A DNA stretch of 64,000 bases from Heligmosomoides polygyrus polygyrus (lineage: Eukaryota; Nematoda; Chromadorea; Rhabditida; Heligmosomidae), in contig OX377204.1 of NCBI GenBank assembly GCA_947396885.1, forward strand, positions 21,025,706 through 21,089,705. Reading direction: 5' to 3'. Numbering within the stretch: position 1 is the first letter of the stretch; each line of letters begins with the position of its first letter. The translations under genes and the position numbers were made by a program. The notes under the pieces are model-generated. The model saw nothing but the letters and a program-made list of their open reading frames with translations, ran no database searches and was not told where the DNA came from. Shown here one piece after another: positions 23,501-35,500 of this stretch.

Positions 23501-26500
23501 TATGAGGTATTTCAGGAACAGCATTATTTACAGAGCAGTCAAATCATCTCAGTTTTTTATACTCTTGTTGTGTTCTTGATTCATTTAATCCTTGTTCTTT
23601 TTATTGCGTTCTGATATTATGATGATGTTCTTCCTTCATTGTTCTTGACATTTTTTTTCCATTGTGGCGCACACATGTGTGTACAAAATAAATGAATAAA
23701 TAAATTTTGAAAAAATGGCACTGAAGAATTACCAAAAATATTTAATTCATACAAAAACTAACGAAGATGGTAAAATATGTAACTGTTTAGAGCTAGCCAT
23801 TAGAGTACACAGTAACATTTTTTTGTTTACCGAACAACATGTATTATAACACTGATTCTTTTCTCCTATAGTAATCAGATTCTTCCATAGCTGGTCTAGC
23901 TGATCTAATTTCGACCAGTAATTCTCTTTAAAGAACCAATAATATACACTTTTAATAGAAAAAAACAACATTTCGTCAACAGATTAAGTAATTTAATTAT
24001 GATGCATTAAAGGGTAAAAAAAAGATAAAGGACGAGATTTCTCAATCCTTTGGAATTTGCCACGCACTCAACTTCTACGGGATGTCGTGAGGGCGATTTT
24101 AATGTGTATTTAGCTACACAATGATTTGCGGTGGACAGCCGATGAACAAATCAGCACGTTATTCTTCCCAGACAAGTTTGGTACCAAGTGACCGACCCCA
24201 GAAGGATGGAAGGCTTGGTTGGTCTAGGCGAGAAATTCGAACCGTGAACCTGATATTGGGCGCACGCGACAGACGGCATCTCTCTCTATTAGGCTATACG
24301 TGTCGGTCAGTGAATGAGCAGAGCTTGTCATGGACTTTGGTCCATGATATCTAGACCATCTCGTAAACTCCGCCCACCTTCGACTATAAATTGAGGTCGA
24401 GCAGATGAAAGCTCAAGCCGGTTCAGCTCAGTCTAGTCCGGTCTACTCCGCCTCGGTCTGATCGTCCGATCATCGAACCTTTTGACTCATGGGATTGCCG
24501 ACGGACGAAAGTACCATCACAAATCAACCGACCTAGAGCCGGATGCCGACCTCAGTCGTCGGACCCGCATATACTAGGGAACAAGATAATAGCAACTCAA
24601 TAAACAAGCTTGAAGCTAAGACCCTAAAGGTTAACAATAATTTCAAGATCGCAACTGTCAAAGTCCACTTCCATTTCTATGTAGTTTGTAGAATACTTCT
24701 TGGTCGATTTTAAGGAAAATAAATATATAAATACTTAAAGGTGTACTTTAAGAGTAAAACGGAAAATTTGTATTGAGAACCACCAAATTCCATTGGACCT
24801 TGATGCAGTCCAATTAGAGTTGTTAGCCAAAAAAGTCTCAGGCCACAGTGATAACCAGTCGAGCTCTTGATGACCAATGGTGAAGGTCAGTAGCGGCACG
24901 ACCTGAGACACACTGCGGCGCTCACCCGCGCCTTTTATGCCTTGGTTCCTGCCATGTTAGTTTTAAACACATTGAGGCGGGAGAACCCGTCAATCAAGTG
25001 AGATCTTACCTACTGGCAGCAGACTTTCTTCAACATCTACCCATAACATTGACTTCAACCCATAGTTAAAGGCAGCCTTTTCATGTACCCAACTATCAGT
25101 TAAAGGTAGAAGTCAAGAATATGCAATTTTTCATATCTTTACCCGACAAGCGTGCTACGACTCCAGGGGATGGCAGGCTTGGTTGGCTTGGGCGGGAAGT
25201 CCGAACCATGAACTTGGTATCGGGGTACCGAGTGCAAACGACAGTCAGCGCCTCTTCTGACTGTGCTACACGCGCCCATTATTATGAAAACTTTGCTTAA
25301 TTTAGAACGCACAAAAAGGTTGCTTTCAAGCAATCACTTCATGCATCCTCAATGATAAAAATGCTTGCTACAAATATGAACTTTCCGATTCATTCAACGA
25401 AACCCTTAAGTTTGTCCACGAGCCCTTCAAAATTACTTCTGTTGCAAAATTTTCCTAAGCATGAAATATCCTGCTTACTTATCAATAATTTGATTTTCAA
25501 ATAACTTGTAACCCTGCTCATTGCACTCTCCTACCAAAATTTTGATCCTCTTTGGTTCATCCTCCAGGAGTTGTTGTAGCTGTTCAATATCCTCAATATT
25601 CTTCAAACGGCTTAGAGGTAAAACAGCGTTTCATTTTCAGCTAAGTCCTGCACTTCATTTCACATATCTATCAATTTCCTTTCAATTACTTTGTTCCACC
25701 TGTTTTTGATTAATTTGATTAATCTTGAGTGAAACAAAAACAATGCGAGACGGCATGTCCCGCTATAGTCCAAAACTGCTTTTCAAACAATTTTGACAAT
25801 TCGTGTAATACCGTGTATTAGAGCGATAAACAATCAGCAGACCGCCGATCTGGCTACTAAAATATGAAAAGACTAGAATGTGAGGTACAGCATAAGTGCC
25901 AAGATTTCATGATTCTAATTTTACTGCGTTAGTTTACAAGAACATTAGCGTTCACAGTTTATCCTAAAAGTGGGACTTTTCATTTGATAAAAGGCACCTG
26001 AAATCTTGGAAACTGCGGATGGGCGGTCAGGCGAGAAAAAAGGAAGTCCAAGTGAGCGTGCAGCATTTTCACCGGCGGATAAGCTCTCTGAAACAAGTGT
26101 TAGTTTTAATGTGGGAACGAATCTCTTTTAGCACACAAAAGTCTAGCTTCCTGGACAGATATAACCACTATACCACTATACCGCCTATAGCAGCCATATG
26201 GTCACTACTGCGCACGTCAATGAAGAATTGAGGTCCGCTTGTACACTATAGCTACTCCAACGACACTTCGCTTTTACAGCTCTACAGTGGGTGCTAGTCG
26301 AATGAGGGGGTGAATCGGCTACTTGACTATGGAGATACGAATACATGCTCAGACAATTTTGGGTTAGTAACCGTCCAGGAGCAGAGCACGAACCGTGTAT
26401 AAAGAACGGTTACGCCCACTCCCCACAACAGCTTTGTGCTCCAAACGGCGGGCACGCCCACCGGGGTACAGTAGCTCCACGACCACGATGCTATCAGCAG

Positions 26501-29500
26501 CTGATAGCTTTGTGGTGCTAGGAGCATGTGGTGCTGTTGTGCTGCGGAGGGGCGGGACCAGGAGCACAATATCAGAATTTGGAAGCACGATAGCAGCATG
26601 TGCTGCTATCGTGCTTTTAGGAGAGCGATAGCTTTGTTCTCCGAGCAGCACAATAGCAGCACGTGCTGCTCTGCCCTCACAATACTATTGTGGAGCAGCC
26701 GCCTGGCGCCATCGTGCTCCTCGAAGCACAACAGCATTGCATGCTGCTCTGGCCGCAGCTGGCGACATTATGGAGCAGCAGTAAGTGCGCTCCGAAGCCT
26801 GAGACAATTGGATGCGGCGGTCCGTGCGGGACGGTGGCTCCGCTTTCGTGTTCGACTTGAATGTTTTCTTTTAAGCCGGAGAGTGCTCCGGAGCTGTTTT
26901 CGGAAGAGTCGAGAGGATGGAGCGGAGGGGATGGGGGGAGGGGGGAGTGAGGGGGAGGGGATGAAGGAGGAAGCTACTCCTAAGTTTATATTTGCAGCAG
27001 AGGATGTGACGATGTGATAGCATAGCTGATAGCTCCAAATATAAACTTACTACGATTTACCTCATTCACCGGCGAATTTATATTTGGAGCAGAAGATACA
27101 TCCTCTGCTCCAAATATAAACTCATTACGATTTACCGAATTACCGCATTCACTGGCGTTTTTCGTGAAAACTTTTAAGCGAAATTTAACAACGAAAAATT
27201 CCGTTAAATTGCTAGTTAACGAGATTTTACACACCGTCTTTGAAATTTTCTTTGTTGTTCACGTAAATGAATTTGGGAGGAATTTTCTTTGGATGATTTT
27301 TTACAGAATTGTTGCGGTGACGACGAAACCTTTTACTTATTTGAATCATGCAAGCAATCGACATCGCCTTTGTGTTTCGATAATTGTTGGCACATTTCCT
27401 GCTGTTTGATCAAGTTAAATACTCGCGTGCGTCCCCACTTTTTCTGATGTAGTTTCGCGTCCATGAACTTCCAAGACCGTTTCTGTTTCTTTTGACTGGA
27501 GCTACACAATAGTTCTTGATACTCATCAACGATTCAATATTCTTTTGAAGTTTTTCGTCTTTGTGGCAACTGTTTCATATGTGGGATTGAAAAGGCGTTG
27601 AAAATTGCACATCACATCCTCTACTCCACTCCGTGCACGTGCGAGGAAGGGTGCCCGCTGCTGTCGGTTTGTGAGGCTATCGTGCTTCTGACTCGGTTTG
27701 TGATGCTATTTTCTGACTCGGTTGTGATGCTATACGTGCGCCTATCGTTCTCTCCCACGCCACAATACCGCAACCACAGCTCCACGATACCGTTTCTAAC
27801 CGAGATCTCCGTGGTTTCGAACTTTATCCTGGACGGTTACTAACCCAAATTTTATAAGTGGGCTGGTAGTACGAACATACAAGTTTTCGCCGCGCGCGCG
27901 GCGGTCTCTGCCGCACAAGCGACGATCCGCCACCGACGTATCCATCCTGGACGGGCTGTTATGGGGAAAATGGAGCTCTAACAAACTCCCGAGCTATGCT
28001 GTAATGTATCTAGATATGTGGCTTCTAAAAAGAAAGGCTTTCAAAAGCTTCTTGTCATAAAGGGAGACTAAAACTTCTCATAATGGAAGCAGCTGGTTAT
28101 TTCTTTGCTTAGGTCATCCAATTCCCTCTCGAAATATCCATTTTCTCTGATTAGGTGCACGGGGAGCCCTCAAATAGCTGAGCAGAGGTAGCAAAAAAAG
28201 CTTTTGCAGTCACAAGAGCATTAGACTTCGTGACTGTAGCAGCACATACTATGCAGACGTCGCGCTTGCTGCAGCAGTCGCCGTATATTCGGCTTGCTCC
28301 CCGAATCAGGGTCAAGCGTGGGGTCCGATTTTTGCCGAAAATTTACGACCCCCCCCCCTCCCAGAGTGGGTCTGGTACGACCCCCTTGTGTAAACCACCG
28401 TTTTTTTTCCTATCCGCATCGAATTTTTAAATTTTTTATGCGGTTTTTGTACCGTTTAATAGGTCTTTCTTTCCAGTTACAGCATCGACTGTGTCAGATT
28501 AGTTCAAGAAAGAGTGTTACTAAGTAACTGTTTAATTTAGTAATTTGTTAGAAAAAACGCTGATAAAGGTTTTGTGTATGTAATCTTTTGATAATAATAT
28601 TTTGTTTGTTTACAGTTGAAAGTAAAGCTCTTTTGAGAGCAGTTGTCAAATTAATCACAACGAGTTCAACTTTTCAGGCTTTCCGAGCATCTCGTGGACA
28701 CGGCACATTTTTGTACGTGAAGAAGCAACATCTGCATTCGAAATTGTACTCTGTACAATGCCGAGTGTTAATTTCTAAAGCTGACTTGAGTGCTTTGTCA
28801 ACAAATTTTTTTTAGCCACTCGGAAGCGATGACGGAACGGCAACCGTAGGATGGATTTTCCAGGAATGCCTACGAAGGCGTGGAGTCTCTCATTCGTCCC
28901 GCAAAATTGTNNNNNNNNNNNNNNNNNNNNNNNNNNNNNNNNNNNNNNNNNNNNNNNNNNNNNNNNNNNNNNNNNNNNNNNNNNNNNNNNNNNNNNNNNN
29001 NNNNNNNNNNNNNNNNNNNNNNNNNNNNNNNNNNNNNNNNNNNNNNNNNNNNNNNNNNNNNNNNNNNNNNNNNNNNNNNNNNNNNNNNNNNNNNNNNNNN
29101 NNNNNNNNNNAATGGCTCCACGTAACTTACCATCTTTCGGAGTTTGTGCGACATCTCTGAAAAATTCACAAAGCTTTTAAAACAATAAGAAGTGTGGGTT
29201 CTACACTTTAAAAAGCAGGCTGTAAAAATAGCGGCTTCCATGTAATTAACGGTGTCGAAAAATTTCGGCAAATCATACAAATCGGAGCGTCTGTTCATAC
29301 AGTGGATCCTTTCAGAAAAACAGGTTTTATTACCGTTGTCAAACTGTGGATTAAAACTTTATTGCGTACAACTCCACTTTCTGATGCTGTTTCCTGCAGA
29401 AGAGAGAAAATTAGTTCCGTGACAAGTCCATCCTCCGGTTGCCATCGGTCATCTCTTCGAAGAGTGCTTCCAAAAATCTTGTAGGAAAAGCACTCATTTA

Positions 29501-32500
29501 TCCTTAGCAATTGACAATTCAAATTTTACAGACGGCAATTTAGGACGTAGATGTCGCTCGTTCAGGCAGAAAACTGTCGTGTCCGTCACTTCCTGAAAAA
29601 AAACTGAAAAATGGAAACTTCTCATTGACTCCAAATCTGGGTGCGGAAAATCTTTATTTTGAGCAAGTAATACAATTTTTATTTAAAACATTTTTATATT
29701 AATTTTTACAACTTTGCGGGACAAATGAGAGACTCCACGCCTTCGTAGGCATTCCTGGAAAAAAACAAAACGAAAAAATTAAGAATTACAAACATCACTT
29801 AAAAACCTGAAGAATAAGAGAGAATCCACTGCCAAAACCGGAAGAGCACGACCCCCCCCCCCCTCCAGGCGAGGCCACAGTACGACCCCCCCCCCCCTTC
29901 GATTCCCGAACCTCAAGCTTGACCCTGCCCCGAATACATGACGCGGGCACGAATGAGGCGGTTGGAATGACGGTCCAATTTTTTCTTTTTCTTTATACTC
30001 GTTGTTTTTTTTTCGTTTGGCTGCCACTATGGGCTCTGACATACCCCGTTATCGATCAATTATGAGTTCACTCTCCATCAATTTCATTCGCAATTCCGTA
30101 ATCTAATCTCCGATTTCATGATGAGTTGCGGTTAAAAAAGATATTTAGTGCACCATATGCGCTCAGAACTATGTGCAAGCATTGGAAACGGGGCACCCAA
30201 TTTTCTCCAAAAAATCCTAAGAATTTCTTTATTTCTACTGTAATATGAACGGCGATAGCCGGTAGACCTTACCTCTCATTCGACTACCACCCTACAGTGT
30301 TTTATATTTATACAGTTCCAGAATTTTTAGCCCATTGAGAAAAACCGGCCTTGAATCGTTATGAAATCGGGCATTCAACAGATTTTTCAGCTAAAAACGC
30401 CCATGTAGTGTACTGAGCAGCTCATATGGCAATAGTTAAAAGTTCCGACTCCACCGACAAGACTTCGTCAAAAAAAATTTTCGCTGAAACTTCGTCTAGG
30501 GGTTATTTGGGGTGCTGATCACGAATCTAACATCAGTTTTTCACGATTCGGTCGGAGACCACCCATACCGTTAACATGGGTTTTTCGTTTTACGCTGGGG
30601 TACGGTAGGTTACGGAAGGTACGGGTGACTAAGGTAATGATCACCGATTTCGCCCGTAAAACGAAAAACGGATGTCAGGTTCGTTATCAGCACCCCAAAT
30701 GTGTAGGCTTCCGTTGCCTCTCACAAAATTATTTAATAATCCGTCTATTCGTAATTGTACAATAAAAGCGATCTACCAGAGCGAAGGAACTCAACAAGAC
30801 TGAGACCGTGAGGGCGGTCCTTCTACAAGGAGACGTCTTGTACTTTCTGTTGTCAAGGAAGAAGACACTGTAGGCGAACTGTGAATGTACTATCCTTTGC
30901 CCATCTGAGGTCTCGCGGGTGAGCCTCATGAAAAAGTAGCGGCAGCTGTTGCTTGCTGCAACACCAAATAACCCTACTAGGCGAAGTTTGGGCAAAATCG
31001 ATTATTATTATGATCTCGGCAGCCTGAGTTACCTTTAGCTACCGCAACCTGCCGTAATCGACCGCAATTTCAAAAACGGATGTCAGATTCGTGATCAGCA
31101 CCCCAAATAATCTCTTGGACGAAGTTTCAGCGAAATCGGTGACCCTGCCTGGACCACCCTTGTTAACGGTATGGGTGGTCTCCGACCGAATTGTGAAAAC
31201 GGATATCAGATTTGTGATCGGCACCCCAAATAACCCCCCAGACAAAGCTTCAGCGAAAAAAATTTTTCGACCGAAAACTCGTCGGTGGAGTCGGAACTTT
31301 TAACTAGTGTCGCTCACATTAATAACTCGCTACTTTTAGAACTCCACTGTTTCGTTGACGTTTGACACCCTGCCGTGCCACGGGTTTCGTTCCGGCATCG
31401 ATGAACTAGCAAAGACTCCCAACCCACGGGTCGCATCTTAAAATGATCGGGGTCTCACATTACCCTTCTACTCGTTTTGCCACTCACTGCAGAAAAAGGT
31501 TGAGCTACTTTAATAAGAGGCCCTGCTGCCCCTGCCTAGGCTGGACATACCATGACACTGATGATACGCTCACCTGACTATGCGAACCCTCTTGTTCTTG
31601 TCCTGCGACAAGCACCGTTCTTATATTTTATACGTGCGCATCTTCTGCCATTTCACAGGGCAGAGCTTGTTATGTAATTTCCCTTCTCGTATGTCACTCA
31701 ACGTCCCGATAATCATAGCGTTACGGAAGCACTAGCAATGTCTCTATTCGCCTTTTTCGCATTTCAGAGTGCTACAACGGACCCTCCTCGCTAGTGGATA
31801 CGAAGAACGTCATATCGTTCGTTAAGGGGTATTATGAGGAAGTCCGATAAATGCTCTGGAATTCTTTTGACATCCCGCGAAATCCAGTCGTTCAGCGGGT
31901 GTCTGAGATATGCACGACGTGACCAGTCCATTTAATTTTCAACAACGTGGTATAAGCGACAGGGTCTCTAATCCTTGAAGGTCGCCGAAGCCCTGAACAC
32001 CGGAGGCCTTCTGTCGCCAGCATGAATAGTGTAACTCCGAGCATCGTCCTCTCGATTCTTCGCTGCACGACGCTGATCGCGTATTCATCCTGCTCCGGCA
32101 GAGCCCAGGTCGCTGAGGCGTTGCGCAGGAAGAGCAGTGGAGTTAAAGAAGTAAACGCACAGTTGAATGCTTTTACTCATCTTCACTTCTTCGACACTTT
32201 CCTACTATATACAAAAGAGTAAGCGGTTGTGTCTGTCCTTCCGTCTGTCCGTCCGTCTGTCCTTCCGTCGGTCCATCTAGCTTTTCATAGACGTCGAGTG
32301 ACAGGCGTCCGGGTTGAGACGAGGTGTGATCTACGTCAGAAGACGTGTCGTCGATGTCGCGTAAAGAGCATCTGGGTTGAGAAGACATCTCACCGTCGGC
32401 GTTCAACAGGCGTCCGGCTTCAGGGGTTGTGACACCCATGTCGCGCAGTCGGTGTCTAGGTTCAGAAGAGGTGTCACCGATGTCGCGCAAAGGACGAACG

Positions 32501-35500
32501 GTTGAAAAGACGTGTTACCGACGTCGCTCGACAGGCGTGCTGGATTGTGTATGCAAGACATAACGATCCAACACAATGAATAATCAGCCCACGTGTCAAA
32601 GGGCAGAGTCGCGCGTTGGAATCTCCGGGTGTAGCGTGTACTCCAACTCAATGAACATACTGAGACACATCACACATCACTCTAGAGACGCCTGTACACG
32701 GCAGGACTGAATCTTGGTAGTGGGTGCAACGTTCGACGATCTTGTGATGTTCCTGTCGAGGTGATGTGTCCGAGGGGACGGAGGTCGAAAAAGTTGCGGC
32801 TTACATCGAGTTCGGAGTACTGCTGCTGGGAGCGGACTGTGTGAAGCAGCGAGCATAAAAGAATATGAGGTCAGTGACCCTACAAGGGTGGAATCACCAT
32901 TGCGTCTGCCAAATCGCGCGGAGCGCGGCTATGCGCGTGCCGGGACCAAATGCTGCGGTGAATAGGTGAATTTTTAAAAAGCGTGGTAACAGTCACATCA
33001 CAGCCCAGTATGAGAAGGGTTGGACTGATTTGCTGATGAGTCTGCTTTTCTTCCTACAATTCCTTATTCACTGGTTCTACTTAAACTCACGTGCATAGTA
33101 TATGAAGTGCAGTATGACGAATTGGGCGAAAAAATATTCACCTCCTTCCTGAGATAGACAGAAATGTTCAGCGCATGCGCATAGGAGAGATTTCCGATTT
33201 CGGCCAAAGTGAATGAGTCGTCCATTAGACGAGTCCTTAAATTTAGTTTTTTTCGGTTAGCTATTACTTTCCGCAGTGTAGTAAGATAAACGCTATTTCG
33301 AGGTTAAGCAAGAAAACAGCGCACACTAAAGGCAACATAGGGTAAAGGTACGCCAACTAAGATCATAATGTCTTCTTATTTAAGCCGTAGAAAAGACTGT
33401 TATTCAATTTTATTCGGCTTACGTCTCGACAAATTCTCTTCGTTTAGAGCCTAGAGAGTCGAAAACGTCTGCGATACTACCGGCTGTCCAATAATTCCTG
33501 TCCGAAGATTTTCAAAATTCTATAGTTTTCCTTAGAAGTGTTATAATATCAAGCAAGTGTAAAAACCTTCTAGAAGGTTCTCCAGAGTTCCACGCTAGGG
33601 GTATATAAGGCGCAGTAGCCGCGTCTAGCCACCAGTACAAGTTAAAATGGACCAAGGTCGAATTCGTACGTTCGTCTACTACGAGTGGCTGCTGGGCAAC
33701 GACACGGGCACCGCTGTCGCCAACATCTGCAGAGCGTGCAAGGAGGATGCAGTGTCCCAACGCACAGTCAGGCGCTGGTTCAATCGTTTCGAGAGCGGCG
33801 ACACGAGCCTCGAGGACAGGGAGCACAGCGGGAGGCCTTCTAAGGTGGATGATGACGAAGTCCGTCGCTGTATCAAGGAGAAGCCGGAAGCCGCCACCCG
33901 TAAACTGGCCACGACGCTCGGCTGCAGCAAGTCCACCATCCGCAATCGACTCAACTTACTCGGCTACCACAAAGTTCTGGCCCGTTGGATCCCCTACCGT
34001 CTGACGGACGCCAACAGGCAGAGCCGCGTGGCCATCTGCCAGTCCCTCCTCCTTCGCCCGCATCGCAAGGAGTTTCTCGAGGACCTGGTCACTGGGGATG
34101 AGAGGGGTCCTCTACGACAGCGTCGCCCGCCGTACCGTCTGGATCCCGCGCGGAGAAGAGCCGCCGACGACGCCGAAAGCCGACCTGCACCCGCTGAAGA
34201 TCATGCTCTGTAGCTGGTAGCACGCCAAGGACATGCTGTACTTCGAGCTGCTCCCGCAAGGCAGGACGGTCACCGCCTCCATCTACACCGATCAGCTCGA
34301 GAAACTAGCCGCCGCCATCCGAGAAAAGCGTCCCCGACGGGCCTCGGTCCACCTGCTGCACGACAACGCGCGCCCCTACGTGGCGAAAGAGACCCAGCAG
34401 AAGTTGGCGACGCTCGGTGGGGAAGGGTTTTTCGTATTCCCCGGTCCGCGCCCCCTCCGACCACCACTTGTTCCGCCCGCTGAAGTATCATTTGGCCGGA
34501 AAAAAATTCACCAACTACGGCAACCTCAAATCCGACATCGTGGACTTCTTCGAGTCGCAGCCCCCGGAGTTCTGGGCGAAGGGCATCGGCGACCTGCCCA
34601 ATCGATGGGCCACTGTTGTAGATAACTGTGGTGATTATATTGTTGATTAGTCTTGTTTTTCAATAAAGTTGAAAAAAATTAAAAATTGTGAAATTTTCGG
34701 ACAAGAATTATTGGACAGCCTGGTAGCAGCCTTAACATCATTCCAAATTATAGGCACTAATACAAAGGAACATGGTGGCAGAACCCAATTTATAGTTACA
34801 ACTGACCTGCCTGGTGGATGCCGAGGAAAAACACCAAACAACTGCAGATCGCACACGGAGACATGCGCAGCCTCGAAACGTCAACGCAGACGTGATCACC
34901 CCCGGAACAACCCCACTAATGTACCCTACGCTCGGATCTGTGAGTTTCGATCGACACATTCAAAGCTGCAGAAAAGTGCCAGTCATGGGGTTACCACAAG
35001 TCACCCCTCTTTCCGGTTAACCTGAGTGCTCTTAACTGCAATCCAAAGCACTTCGATCATAGGCGCCAGTATGTCATTCTGTCACTAAAGGCCTATGTTA
35101 TGCCGTCGCTCACCCCGAGCGAAGCGACGGGCATCGCTCATCGCTCTGTCCGTTCCGTCGAAAGTGCGTGGAGCCCTCTATAGAGCAATCGAGCAATTAC
35201 TGTATACTTACAGTAATTACATAAGAGTAAAGCCAGATAAGCAACTGTAATCCGCTTGGTTCTTGCTTGGCACAGGCCCTTAGAGAAAAAATACATCCAT
35301 GGGTTCCAGAATTAGATTCCTCATCTTGGATATGAAACCCACAGCTGATCCAGGAAGGACCCAGCCCCTGAATCATAGTGATCTCTCAGATTTGTCTAAT
35401 TTTCAACCTAAAGAATAGTCAGAAAAATCTCAGTGCAAAATCAGCGTACCTAGCCGCCACCGGTATGCAATTGACGTCAGCGTGAAGGCGCGCCGTAATG

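Larger units (their letters stand above)
33480..34723 (+). mobile_element. mariner transposon, second subfamily (1244 bp)
   Basis: Terminal inverted repeats 'ggctgtccaataattcctgt' (left) and the reverse complement of 'ggctgtccaataattcttgt' (right), flanked by TA at 33478-33479 and 34724-34725. The internal gene is GC-rich (33647-34650) compared with the surrounding AT-rich intron and is followed by AATAAA near 34661. Confidence 0.85.
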
